Of a DNA stretch of 64,000 nt, positions 35,329 through 48,100 are shown piece after piece. Source of the stretch: Trema orientale (lineage: Eukaryota > Streptophyta > Magnoliopsida > Rosales > Cannabaceae); NCBI GenBank assembly GCA_002914845.1, contig JXTC01000055.1:1130162-1194161 (forward strand). The letters run 5' to 3'. Positions within the stretch are counted from its first letter, which is position 1. Every line of letters begins with the position of its first letter. The notes under the pieces were generated by a model. The model saw only the letters and a list, made by a program, of their open reading frames with translations, did no database searches and had not been told where the DNA came from. The translations under genes and the position numbers were made by a program.

Positions 35329-35376
35329 TAATGATGCAATTGAGACCATGTACGATTCCAAGTTTCCAACTATAGA

Positions 35377-35640
35377 CTAAAAGATGTTTAATTTTATACT
35401 TGCACTTCTTTTTTGTCTTTGAACAAAACACCTTTTGGTCTTCAACTCCTTACTCTGTGGTCTAGTCATTCTCTTTGGACTATCTTGGGATTCCATGGAA
35501 AAGCGATCCATGTGATGTTGGTTTAGACTTGAGACATCCATTGAAACAAGTCTCCTATTAGCATAACTTACCGAACACGGGGAGGCATCTTTTCTTTCTT
35601 GGCCATTACCAAGACAGCACTTGATCACATCCACATGCAA
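35377..35640 (-). CDS. Unrecognised small ORF (87 aa)
   Basis: Starts with ATG at 35640 and reads 87 codons of balanced composition (for example CCLGNGQERKDASPC and KRMTRPQSKELKTKRC), unlike the low-complexity frames around it. No family recognised, no signal peptide or membrane segment. A TATATTATA-like word lies about 100 bases upstream on this strand. It may be a lineage-specific gene, a first exon, or chance. Confidence 0.25.
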   Translation of the reverse strand: MHVDVIKCCLGNGQERKDASPCSVSYANRRLVSMDVSSLNQHHMDRFSMESQDSPKRMTRPQSKELKTKRCFVQRQKRSASIKLNIF

Positions 35641-36233
35641 ACTACCAATAAATATTAGTCTTCTTATTACAACATATGAATCCCCATTTTCATCTTCCCT
35701 ACCTCATATATGGAGAACACAATGTTAATATGTATAATATATGGCCATACCTTTGATGAGAGATACTGCAAGATATTCCCTTCGGTAGTTTCTGGCCGAC
35801 CAACAAGATAAAAAACTCAATAAGAATATATACAGAATAGTACTAGGAACTCCACATCATTTATTACTTTTTTAATATAGTGATAAATGAGTTGTCACTA
35901 TTTAATTGTGAATATTTTTTTAATAGACATTGTAATATTTACTTATTAATAGTTATCCTAATTTAGATTGTTAGATTTTGAACGAATGGTTATAAGAAGT
36001 CGAGTAATTTTACTAAAAAATTCTAAGAAATTTAATGCTTTATACATATAGGAATTGATTCATTGATTATATGGGTGGGTAACCTCTTTGTTAATTGGAT
36101 TTTTTTTTCCCAATTACAATCTATTAATTAATTCTTGCTTTCTCATTCTGGTTTTATTTTTTCAATATCATTCTATTTTCTCACTAAAATTAATTTTTTA
36201 AATTAAGTGATATTTTCATGTTAAAGGCAATTT
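35641..36233. other. AT-rich intergenic stretch
   Basis: Nothing recognisable apart from the first copy of the SINE target duplication at 36218-36233. Confidence 0.45.
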
Positions 36234-36352
36234 TTCTTTTAAAAAAAAATGGGGCTTAACTAATGACCTCTACTTATTATAAAATTAAAAAAAAATACAG
36301 GACTGAAATCCCAGGTAGTAGGTGCTCTTACCACTTGAGCCACCCACTTCGT
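36234..36352 (-). mobile_element. tRNA-derived SINE with 16-bp target duplication
   Basis: Flanked by perfect 16-bp direct repeats CATGTTAAAGGCAATT (36218-36233 and 36353-36368). On the minus strand the body has an A-box-like GTGGCTCAAGTGGTAAGAGC, a B-box-like GGGATTTCAGTCC and a 3' end GAGGTCATTAGTTAAGCCCC, then an A-rich tail. About 119 bp long. Tail, target duplication and Pol III boxes together support a SINE. Confidence 0.8.
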
Positions 36353-36387
36353 CATGTTAAAGGCAATTAAAGAAATTATAATATTAA

Positions 36388-36507
36388 TTTAGGCTTAACT
36401 AATGACCTCCACTTATTACAAAGAAACGAAAATAACTCACGCATCCTGAAAGTCGAACTCCAGACCTACAACTCAAACCTCACCCTACTGAGCTGGCTTC
36501 AATGAGC
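36388..36507 (-). mobile_element. tRNA-derived SINE with 10-bp target duplication
   Basis: Same family as the copy at 36234. The minus strand reads GCCAGCTCAGTAGGG (box A), TGGAGTTCGACTTTC (box B) and the shared 3' end GTGGAGGTCATTAGTTAAGC. Flanking repeat ATAATATTAA at 36378-36387 and 36508-36517. Only 35 bp separate it from the neighbouring SINE. Confidence 0.75.
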
Positions 36508-36517
36508 ATAATATTAA

Positions 36518-37284
36518 AATTTAAATTGACCTGATACCACAACACTTTCAAATTAAAGTTGTTAAAAAATTATACATTAAAATTAAAATTGACATGGTGA
36601 TACGGAATGATTTCAAATTAAGAATAATTAAGATTTAAAATCAAAATTCACATTGTAATACATAATAATTACATATCAGATGTAATTAAAAATATTAAAT
36701 TTAAATATTAAATTGACGGGTAATAAGTAAAATTTTCTTGTTAAAGGTAATAAAAACTTGAAAATAAAAATAGTTATTTTAGATTAAAGGTAATTAAGAA
36801 AATAATCTTCAGAACTATAAGTAAAAAAAAAAATTACAGAAAAATTTATCCGAGAGTGATTGATGTAGCGTGTATGTGAATCACTCCAACATTTATACAT
36901 ATAAATCCTTTCTTGATTTTCTCAAGCTATATTATACGAGAGATTTATTTTAGAAGAACAAAAAAAATAAAGATATATAAGTATATATAAGTAATAATTA
37001 CTCTTACTCTTTCTCCCACGGATCTCTAAAAACAAAAGAAAGAAAAACGGAAAAAAAATGACTTAGAAAATTTTAAATTATAATGTTTCTATTCCATTCC
37101 GCTATTTGTTTTAAGGAGAAAATTGATTCCAACAACTGGAAATATAAACTTAAAATATTTTATTATTCCCTAAAAAACATGAAATTGAAATAGAAATAGA
37201 TATAGATATAATTTCAAAAAAAAAAAGAAAAGAAATAGAAATAGATATAAATAGGATTGACTTTATAGCAACTCATTTTTAACT
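36518..37284. other. AT-rich intergenic stretch
   Basis: No gene and no repeat with clear ends; many poly-A runs. Confidence 0.45.
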
Positions 37285-37325
37285 GAGTAATGGAGTAAAA
37301 ACAAAAATATTCATTGAGAACTCAC
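37285..37325. mobile_element. Right terminus of a TIR element related to the next one
   Basis: Read on the minus strand from 37325: GGGTGAGTTCTCAATGAATA then TTTTTGTTTTTACTCCATTA, similar to both ends of the element at 37350-38375. The matching left end was not found in the window. Confidence 0.45.
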
Positions 37326-37349
37326 CCTATATAATATATATATATATAT

Positions 37350-38375
37350 GGGTCATGTTTCAATGGAGATTGTTGTTTTTGCTCCATTAATAGGTACTTT
37401 CCTTTGGACCGTTGGATAATAATCTGATGGTTGTAAAGATATTAGTAATTTATCAAAAATAAAAATCTAATTAATACGTATATAAATATAGAAAACTATT
37501 TATGACTTAAAAATTTGGCATCCTATATGTGACCTATGAGTTGAATTTTTTTTTCCCAATCCATTTTCCATTGTTTTTCTTTTTTTCATTCTATTGTTAA
37601 TTTTTATTTTTAAAAAATGAAAAAAATAACTAACCGTGTAAATATATAGATATTTTTTTTCTCAAGAATTAATTGCATATATATGTATATATATTAAATT
37701 TTTCATTAAAAAATAATTCCTTTTTTTGTTATAATTTTAAAACTAACATTATATATCTCCTAAAAAAAATTAACGTTATATATGTATATTCTAAAAAAAA
37801 TAACTAACCGTTAATATAAATCTACTAAATACTAATTTTTTATCAAAAATTTTTCCTAAAAAAAAACTATTCCTTCTTTTTTATAATTTCAAAACTAACA
37901 TTTACCTTTTCAAAAAAAAAAAAAAAAAAATAAATATGTATATTCTAAAAAAAATAACTAACCGTTAATATAAAACTATTAAATACTAATTTTTTATCAA
38001 AAATTTTTCCTAAAAAAAAAAACTATTCCTTCTTTTTTATAATTTCAAAACTAACATTTACCTTTTCAAAAAAAAAAAAAAAAAAACTAACATTACATCC
38101 CTAAAAAAAAAAAACTAATGTTATTTATTTCTTAAAAAATTATTTATTCCTCTTAGTAGGATAATATATTCAGATTAAATGCAATTTAAAAAATTAAACT
38201 TATAAGTTAAAATTAAAAAAAAAAGAAATAAATAAAGGAAAAATATTTGAATGAAACATTAATTAATAGAATAATAGAAATAGATGAAATTACATGCTAT
38301 TGTAGGTCATATTTAACTTGATCAATCTTACCCATCCATGAAGCAAAAACAAAAATCTCCATTAAAACATCACCC
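37350..38375. mobile_element. Nonautonomous TIR element, 1.03 kb, in a TA microsatellite
   Basis: Terminal inverted repeats of about 45 bp. The left end reads GGGTCATGTTTCAATGGAGA; the right end on the minus strand reads GGGTGATGTTTTAATGGAGA. Both continue TTKTTGTTTTTGCTYCAT. TA repeats abut both ends, so a TA target or insertion in a microsatellite is possible. The interior is noncoding and holds a tandem repeat. The superfamily is not clear; mariner-like or Mutator-like are options. Confidence 0.7.
37791..38098. repeat. 154-bp tandem repeat inside the TIR element
   Basis: CTAAAAAAAATAACTAACCG starts at 37791 and again at 37945, and the 154-bp unit is repeated with few changes. A more diverged partial copy precedes it at about 37620-37760. 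Confidence 0.8.
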
Positions 38376-38687
38376 ATATATATATATATATATATTAGTG
38401 ATGAGTTTACTAATATAAACTTTTTGAGTTTAAACATATATAGTTAAAAAATTCAAATTTAAAACTAAACTAAAATTAATGACCAAAATATCAAATACCA
38501 AATTTTTTAAAAAACTTCGAATTAATAAAAGCTGTTTACAATGTAATTTCCATTTTAAGTCTAAATAAAAAATAAAAAAATAAAAAAAAAGTATTTAAAA
38601 AAATATAATTCGATATATAGCAAAAGATTAGTTTGAATGTGTTTTTTTTCCCCTCTAAGGGAAGTTTGAATGTTAATAATAATATTT

Positions 38688-39409
38688 GGTCCCGTTTGAT
38701 TCGTCCATTTGAATGAGTGTATTTAAATGAAAATTGTGAAATAAGTTATAATTAGAATGAGAGATATTTGAAATAAAATAAAGTAGAATGAGTTGTAATT
38801 AGAATGAGAGACATTAAAATGGATCATTCAAAAACACCTTCTAAGCTCCATTCTCATTCCAAGATATAAAATACCTATTCTAATAGTTGATATGACTGAT
38901 AGACCATTTGGATAGAAAAATTGAATTGTTGAAACAAACACTCATATCAAAAGACTATTTGAACGAAAGTATTAGAATTGTTGAAATAAATACTCATTCT
39001 AATGAATTTTCTATATGAATGGAATGAAAAGAATAAAACAAAGACTATTTGCCCCGTTTGTTTCGCTTATTTGAATGTGTGTATTTGAATGGAAATTGTG
39101 GAATGAGTTATAATTGGAATGGAAGACATTTGAATAGAAAAAATAGTAGAATGAGTTATAATTAGAATGGGAGTATTGGAATGGACCATTCAAAAACACC
39201 TCTTCCCTTCCATTCTCATCCAAGACACAAAAATCCATTCAAATAGTTGATGTGACTGATGAACCATTTGAATCGAAAAACTAAATTGTTGAAACAAACA
39301 CTCATTCCAAAAGACCATTTGAATGGAAAATTTAGAGTTGTTGAAACAAACACCCATTCAAATGGATTTTCCATTCCAATGGAATGGAATGGGCGAACCA
39401 AACGGCCTC
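38688..39409. mobile_element. Two head-to-tail copies of a MITE
   Basis: Copy 1 begins GGTCCCGTTTGATTCG (38688) and copy 2 begins GCCCCGTTTGTTTCGC (39051). Each is about 360 bp and carries the same series of words such as GAATGAGTTATAATTAGAATG and GTTGAAACAAACACTCAT. Copy 2 ends GGGCGAACCAAACGGCCTC, the inverted form of the left end. Copy 1 has lost most of its right terminal repeat. Copy 2 is closer to an intact form. Confidence 0.7.
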
Positions 39410-39837
39410 ATTATAATTCATTGTTTAGGACTTATGCGATATTGTACAACGATATGCATTCTTCAAGATGCGATATCACGTCAAAATATGACAATATAAT
39501 TTTTAAATATTTTTGAAGACTTTTCTTTGTGGTATATATATTATTGATGAAATGTTGACTGTTTAAAAACGTGCATTCATGTATGTGTGGTATATTTCAT
39601 ATGAACACATGATTGCACATTTTTCATTTCGTTGTTAGTACACTACTAAAGGGAAAAAAAAAATGTTACTAGAGAGTACGGATCCTAGGGAGCTAGACGT
39701 AGGCTTGAAAGGGTGTGGCGTGTGGGTATCAAAAGACTCAACAATCAAAAGATTGCAAGTTCCAAAGTTGGTTCAAGATATATCACATGATTATTATAAT
39801 AACTTTCCCAAGAGTATTTTTTTTATTATTTATTTTT

Positions 39838-39982
39838 AAAATTAAATTTAACTAATAATCATCATTTATTATAAAGATAAAAAAAAATACATACGGTTAT
39901 TATCAATGTTTGAACTTCCGACTCTTCTAAATTTACACACACATCTCTCAAATGTTAGACCAATTGAGCTAGCCTCAATTGG
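39838..39982 (-). mobile_element. tRNA-derived SINE
   Basis: The minus strand reads GAGGCTAGCTCAATTGGTCT (box A), GGAAGTTCAAACATTG (box B) and the family 3' end in decayed form (ATGATTATTAGTTAAATT). No clear target duplication. Confidence 0.6.
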
Positions 39983-42128
39983 CTGAAAAGAACACAAAAT
40001 AAAGTCGAAAGTTGTTCTTATAGACTGGCGAATCATACAAATTTTAATTTTTGCTTGATTAAATAAAAAATAGGAAGCATAAATTTAATTGTTTTAGTTT
40101 TCAATTTTTTAAAAGAAGATATATATTTAATAAATTTTATTTCATTACTTATTTCCGAAAATAACAACATAAAACATATAAATTTGTATTTGTCCATAAA
40201 TACATATGTATACATACACACTTATGTACATATGTATGTCCGGTTTTTTTTTTTTTTTTTGGTTTCCAAATTTTGTTTTAAAAAATAAAGGTATCAGAAA
40301 TTTGTTGTTACTTTTTTTTCGAAAATTTTGGCAAATAATTTTTAAAAAAAAAAGATGTTGCTAAGCAAACTTTTTTTTTAAAAAAAAAATCCAATTTTCT
40401 GTTGAAAAAGACAAAAAAATAAAATGCAGAAATGGATCAACGCAAGCCTTATTTATTTTGCAAATTACATAATAACTATACGTTTTCGGATGTATTTGGT
40501 CAAATTAATTATTTGAAATGACTTTCATACCTTCTAGTTAATTATTGTTTGGTCAATTTGAGAGGCGGTTGAAATTAGGCATTAGATGTATAACCAAATA
40601 CCCCAAATGACAAACTTTTACTGTTACCCTTGTTAAACAAAAAAAAAAAAAAACATTTTTATATTTTTATTTTAAATGAATTATGCTTTAAACATTTGAG
40701 TATTGTGTTAACATGTGGATATTAAGCTGTTTGATAATAAGATTCTGGTTTTATTACATGATTGTTCAGGAACAACTTAGTAGAGGCACTTACGGAACTG
40801 AAACAAATTGACAAAGTTCAAAGGATATGCGTTATAATGTTAACTTTCTGTTACTACTTGTAAGACTAAGGTCTATTTATTGTTTATATATAATCATAAC
40901 AAAGTTTGATAAATGGATGCATAAAAGTTTGCCCACTCGCTGGAAAATTAATAATTTTGTGTGTTGAAGCTTACGTAGCTATAAACCGATATAACAATGA
41001 TTCATAATTCTTTATTTGCTGGACCAAACTTATCTCCAATCCTCTAATAAAGAAATAAAGTTCAAGGAAACTTTGTTATAGAAAAACAAAGAGATAAATT
41101 CAATTACACCTCATGTCATGCGTGACCAACATTGCGGGGTTAGTGGGGAGTGAGACAAGCCCGAGGCTGTTTATTGGCTAAAACCAAAGGTGGATTGGTG
41201 ATGTTATCAATGGATTATATTGGATAATGAACATTATTTGGAATTTAAAGTACGGAATTTCTGTTTTTTAATAGTGAATGCTTTGAATATATATATATAT
41301 ATATATATATTTATCAATACGTTTCATTTTGAACCCTTAAAACTTTCAAATTTTTTATTTACTACCCAGATTATTTTTTTTCCTTAGTTTGGACTCCTGA
41401 TTTATAAAAAGAGAATTGTTAGAGACTAAAATGGAATTTAAATTATTTTTCAGAACTAAAATATAATTAACCTTAAATACAAACTTATAGCGTTGCTGTA
41501 AAACTAGATAAAAAATGTTAGGTACACACAAATTACAAATTACAAATTACATACTGACATAACATGTATATTATGTACATGGTTCTATTTTGAAATAAGC
41601 AATCAATGATTAAAGTATATACCATATCAGTGATATCAGTATGTGTGTGTGTGAACTTTTTGTTTAATTCGTATGTGTCCTTAAAAAAAAAAAAAAAAAA
41701 AAGGGCCCATTTCTTAGTAATAACGACGCAAAAAGGCAGTGATATAAGCAAGGCAAGGAAAAAACATTGTTCGAGTCCACGTCGACATCAACATGAGCTT
41801 ATGGGTGCGCATTGCGCCATCAAATAACGTTCGCTTCAAGTTTCCAAACCAATAATAAGGAGAGGGAGACTCAGAGAGCCAGAGAGAGAGAGAGAGAGAG
41901 TGCGCCAAAAAGAGAAACAGAGAAGAGAGAGAGAGAGGGGGAGGGAAAGCGCATTACTTTTTGTTAAGCCTTTTTCTCTCACTTTCTTCCTCTTTCATGC
42001 AAATTTTCCCTGCCATCTCCTTCTCGTAACAAACATTTTCCTTTCTCCCAAACAGAGTTCTTGGAGGTTTTAAAGTTATTATCTCTTTTTTATTTTTTAT
42101 CTTTTCATTATTTTGATGGTGTGTGATC
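39983..42128. other. Intergenic and 5' region of the STY-type kinase
   Basis: No gene seen. Contains TA microsatellite (41287-41311), poly-A runs and, at 41871-41938, a GA microsatellite followed by CT-rich sequence that is probably the kinase 5' untranslated region. Confidence 0.5.
41871..41938. repeat. GA microsatellite upstream of kinase gene
   Basis: Interrupted (GA)n about 190-260 bases before the kinase start codon; GA tracts in this position are common in plant promoters and leaders. Confidence 0.8.
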
Positions 42129-45100
42129 ATGGGAGACACAGAGAGTCGTAATAGCAGGGCCGTTGATTTGTCTTCGACTCAAAACCGACAGCACAGACAG
42201 AAAGTTCATATTTACAATGAAGTCCTTCGTCGACTCGTGGACTTGAATGTCGCCGACTCAACGACTCCTGGTTTTGAAGATGAACTCTGGACTCATTTTT
42301 ATCGTCTTCCCGCTGGGTATTGCCCCCCAAACCCTAGATTTTACGTGTATATATATATACACACACATATATATATATAAGTATTTATGTACATATGACT
42401 TCATACACAGCGTATTCATTTATTATTTACAAGTATGATGGAGCTGAAAGAATTTTTTGAAGTTTCTCCGTTTTTTGTAATTGATTTCGTGGTCATGGAC
42501 GATTAACGAAGCGTTTACACATATGGTGTGTCCTTGGAATATTTTGATTAGAATCTTGGAATAATTTCCTTCACTTTTTCGCCAATTTTATTAAATATAT
42601 TAGGATATTCACTTTGGCCAGGAGTGGAATTGCAGAATCTTTGAATTGCTTTAGCAGAATCTTTGAATTTCACTCTACGCGTTTTTTTTTTTTTTTTTTT
42701 TAAATTTGTAAATGTTCACTGTAGCTTTTTATTTATTTTTTTAATTTTTTAGAAAGCTCAAAATAGCATTGATTGAGCCAGTTAGCTAGTTAGTAGACCC
42801 ATGTAATATTTAAGAGCAATTTAGTTCTCCTCTGTCTCTGTTGAATCTTTAATGTTGATCGATTTAGCCAAACAAAATAAAGGCATAAGTTAAAACCAGA
42901 GTCGTATACTGAATTTGCGGTTTATGTTATTGGATCTAATATAGGATTTATTAGATTATAATACCAAATTAGTGCTTATTAAAGGTATGCACTGGATGTG
43001 AATATGGAGAGGGCACAAGATGTTCTTATGCACAAAAGATTACTTCAGTTGGCCCATGACCCTGCTACTAGACCTGCATTTGAAGTCCGACCTGTGCAGG
43101 TATTTAATTCACAATACTCCTTTGAAATTGGTGAAGTGCGAAAATATAACTATTGAGGCTTCAATTTTGGTTTTAGTTTTAGCCAGGCTATAGATATCTC
43201 AGCTGTTTACTTGACCCATAAGTGGTCCCGGTTCGAAATGCAGGAGTCTGAGTTTTTTTAGCTATAAGACGTTAAGGTTGAGTGACATATTGATGGGACA
43301 AAAATCGAACTGTCCGTGCAATAACTTTCGATTTCGCAACAATCATCAGAAAGGGGGGTGCAGTCGAGCAAGATTTCTGAAATTTTTGTCATAATTTTCT
43401 ATTTCTTAGAACATGTTGGAAGTTAGATAACTCCAAGCATACATCAACATGCTTATGATTAAAGGTTTATTAGGTGCTGGTAGGCGAACTCTACAATTAT
43501 TTGTTTTAAGCAAATCGTTTAGTTACAATGGTTTCTATGCTTGTTTTGAATTTAATATGTCTTATATATATCCTGTTTAGACAGATATCTGCTTCAGTAG
43601 TTACGTTTTTTCGTTTTTTGTTTTTTTTTTTTGCTATTTTATTTTATCCCATGAATTTAGGACTGGAAGGCCTGTGCTCAACTAAATGCAACTTGAAAAT
43701 ATCTCTCTTATGCAGGTTCATTTTGCTTCTGGTCCAGCTCAACTGAGAAGAGTGGAAACTCAGTGGTCTTATGCCAGCAAACAGAGGCATGGCCAACGAA
43801 AATGATAAAATGTTGATTTCTTACATAAAATGTTCAATATTGTTTTTCACCCACTTTTTTTTTTTTATAATATATCAGCATTCATCCTCCGCCAGCCTTT
43901 GATTTGTCACCTGACTTCAGACTTGCTCTTGAAGCCAACCAATTAAATGTTCAAAATTGGGATCACAATATGAATTGCCGGTAAATAGTTCTAAGCATTT
44001 TGTAGTTCTTAAGAAACAAATGATTTCTCAAAAATTCTGTTGTTCTTGTAAACTAGATTTCCAAATCTTTATCATTTTTGCAGGCCAATGCACGAGATTA
44101 CAATTTCAACAAATGACAAGCCAAAACTTTTTTGTCAGGTGGCTTATTTCTTGTTAATCTTATTGTTTAGATATTATCTTTGTCATTGTGTTGTTATCAA
44201 TTTTGCATTTAATGTTCTTATGATTAATTCTTGTGTTCCTAATTCGGTTTTTATTAATTCTTGTTTTCCTAATTCGGTTTTTAGTTGACATCCTTACTAT
44301 CTGAGATTGGGTTGAACATTCAAGAAGCACATGCTTTTTCCACAATAGATGGCTACTCTTTGGATGTTTTTCTTGTAGATGGTTGGGCACATGAGGTACT
44401 TTCATGCATTTTTTACTTGCGCATAATTCTAGAATGGATACTAGCTTGTGTGGAATAATATTCATTAGTCTAATAAGAATTTACTGAGTTTTATATGAGT
44501 CTTACAACTTAGTGCATATGGATTCTTTTGGTTATAGTTCGTTACTATTGTTCCTAAATTTCTGTTTTTATTCCCTTATATTCTTAAATATATTCTATTT
44601 TGAACTGTTTGTGTTTGAAATCTGTAGGAGACCGAACAGCTTAAAGTTGCACTAGCAAAGAAAATACCGAGGATTGAGGTAATGCAATTTATTTGGTTAG
44701 ACATTTGTAACACAGAATATCTTTAAAGAATTTATTACTCAAAACTAGAAAAAGAATGGTTGTCCCAGCTTCATGGGCCAAAAACAAAAAAGGTTCATGC
44801 CCTTTTAGCATACTGGTGTTCAATGTAATATGACTTTACCCTTTAACAACGTAGTGTTACACCCCATAATCTTGCGCTCTTGATTCCTCCCTCCTTTTGC
44901 TAGTAATTAATAGTTAATATGCTGTGTTGCCATGTTTTCTTACCCATCACTCTCTTGGAAATATTTGATGAAGTTTTCAAATAATAAGTTGCTGATAGGG
45001 AGAGATAAGATGTTTTTCGGTACACATTTTTTTTAATGACATACTTTATTGATACGCAAGATGTTTTTGTGGGGAGCTCGAAGAGAAAGTGGAATGCCTT

Positions 45101-48100
45101 TTTTTTTTCCTTCCCTTTAATTTCGTCTTTCTTTGGATCTTTCTTCTAAATACTAATATAATTATATATGTGTTGTTATTTTTCAAAAAATAATCTTAAT
45201 CTACATGAAACTAATATGATAGTTCTTAATTGCACTGCAGAAGCATCCTCGGTTGAATTATTTGATTTCTCCTGTTGGAGAGCAAAAGCCTGGAATGAAG
45301 CTGATATCCAATCATGCAGACACCCCTAATGATGCATATGAAGTCAGGGATATCGATTTGCGCTTGTTGAAATTTGAAAGGAAAATTGCATCTGGATCAT
45401 CTGGTGACTTGTGAGTTCTTTATTTCATCACCGGAACTTTCTCTCTCCTTAACGAGTACATACTGAATATTCTGATCTGATTGTCCCAGGTACAAAGGTA
45501 CTTTCTATAATCAAGATGTGGCTATTAAAGTTCTTAGGACTGGGCACCTAAATGAAACTATGCAGAGGGAATTTGCACAAGAAGTGGATATCATGAGGTC
45601 TGTTATTAATTCTGTTAATAATGCTGTGATGTTCATGTACACACATTATCTTGTAGTCAGAAAATCTAGAAATATAAATGTTGTAGGTCTGGATTGATAG
45701 TCATCACCAAGATGCAAATTAGCAACACTCAAATAGCCTCAGTGATTTGGCAGCCTTGGTTCAGTACATTCTTCCTTTTATTATGAAACGTACGGTGATA
45801 CTGCATATTGGCAATATATGGTTCATATTGAAGAGATACAATTTCGTCTAATGTAATAGAAATTGTTTGTAGGATGCATTTATGTGATGTTCTCTGAAAG
45901 CATCCCTTTTACTCTTTGAACTTGTAGGAAAGTTCAGCACAAGAATGTAGTTCAATTTATTGGGGCAAGCACCAGACCTCCTAGCATGTGCATTGTAACT
46001 GGTACGTGAAATAACTTTTCTAGATACAAGTGGTACCAGCTTTTATTTTATTTTTTGTATACTATTCATTAGTAGTTGTTATTTCCTTTTTTTTTGTTCG
46101 TTTTTTATTGTTAGATTGTATTCTTTTCACTTACAGAATTTATGTCCGGTGGTAGCGTGTATGACTTTATGAAACAAAGTGGTGTTTTGCCACTTCAGTC
46201 TGTACTCAGAGTAGCAATTGATGTTTCCAAGGGAATGAATTACTTGCACCAAAATAATATTATCCATAGAGACCTCAAAGCTGCTAATCTTTTGATGGAT
46301 GAAAACGGAGTAAGGATTTTATTTTTTATTTGTCTTCATTGTATTTTACTTTGTAATAGAGTTAGATTTTGTTCCTGCTTATCTTGTATTATAGGAAATG
46401 CTCTTACCTCTTGAAAATTTTTAGAATTATGGTGGCCTTCCAGGTTTTCGATATTCCAATCTGGTTTACAGGTTACATACGTCCCCTGTTTTTGACCATT
46501 TAACTTTGACATGGAAAGAGCAATCTTACCTCAACACGATGATATATTTCTTGTAATTCTTGGCTTAAATTGAGAGATTTGCCTCTTCCCAGTTTGAAGT
46601 ATATAGTCACCAATTCTAATTAGAAGATGGCAAATATGAAAACGGAATTTAGGATCTATGCTTCAAATTTTAAGCTGCCTCAGAGAACACTAAATATATA
46701 CTAGAACAAGTCAAAGTTCGAACACACAAGGAAGGAGTTTGAGCCACCCTTTTTGCGCCTGGGGGGTATATGAGAGAGGAGGGTTTTTTTTTTCCCCCCC
46801 TTTTTTCTTCTTCCTAGAATGGAAACTTGTTCTAGTAGTGAATTTCTTGTGATCATACAATTCAAAGTAGATGTTTGTCTGGTTATGTGCTCGTACTAGT
46901 CTCATTGGTTCAGGTTGATTAAAGTAGCATATGTTTTGCCTTATTTGTTTCTATTTTATCTTCTTTTTAATAGATTTTTTTTCCTTAAAGCTTATATTCG
47001 GTTTATTTATACTTGTTTGTCTCGAAACTAAAGGGATGCATATGCAGGCCTGTGCATTCCATGTCCTTGTTTCGTAATGCTCCTTCTTGATAGGAGCTTA
47101 ATCAGGTTATTCCAAGGCTATACAGAGCTTTAACGTGCTGTTCTGAATTCCACTATGTTTTAAGCCATGGAAAATTTTCCTGACAGGTTGTTAAGATTTC
47201 TGACTTTGGTGTTGCTAGAGTGCAAGTTCAATCTGGTGTGATGACTGCAGAAACAGGAACTTATCGTTGGATGGCTCCCGAGGTATTCATTCATGGGTAG
47301 TGACTCATCATTTTGTCTGGTNTCTTGATTTTTTTATTTTATTTTCCGAAATTTATCTCTCATAATGGGGCATTCATCCTATTTATTAACACATTTATAA
47401 GAGGGAGTGGGTGGAATCCAGTCCAGTCTACTTCATTTTTTTCTACCATATCATTATTTGCTTCTTAATTTATCATGGTATTTAAGTGAGAAATTATTCT
47501 CAAGGTATTTAACATTTTCCAGAAGTGGCAATTAAAGTTGCGTTGTAAATTGCATCTTAGCTGGTCCTTGATAAGGTGAACATGCTAGTTATTTGGGGAT
47601 TGTTTCAGAGAGTTGTTGAAAAATTTCATATTTCACTAATCATATCATAGCTATGATGAACTGCGTGCCATTTGTTTGTGATTGTCAATGTTTGCCTTTG
47701 GTCATCTTTCCCCAGGTCTCTTATATGTAATTGTTTGGTGTTGATAAATTAAAGGTCATTGAGCATAAACCATATGATCAGAAAGCTGATGTTTTTAGCT
47801 TTGGAATCGTGCTGTGGGAGCTGCTAACAGGAAAGGTAATGCCATCTTGCTTTAATTTTTGTTGATAGAAAAACTCTTGGTCGGTTTCCCATAGAAAAAT
47901 GCATCTTCAAATTAAGTGCCTCTTTATTTTTGAACTAGTTCGCTGCATAAGACTTCATACCATAATTTTATGTTTTGTGACCACTATCCCAGCTTCCATA
48001 TGAGAACTTAACCCCGTTACAAGCAGCGGTTGGTGTGGTCCACAAGGTATATTTCTCTTTGACCCTGCATGCAACATTAATCTTTTTGTCTGGGTTCTTC

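Noticed and set aside
36234-36507. tRNA genes from box A and box B words
   Set aside because: No cloverleaf or acceptor stem; poly-A tails and target duplications mark them as SINEs.
42123-42128. Upstream in-frame GTG as kinase start
   Set aside because: Plant nuclear genes start at ATG; the ATG at 42129 fits the family N-terminus.
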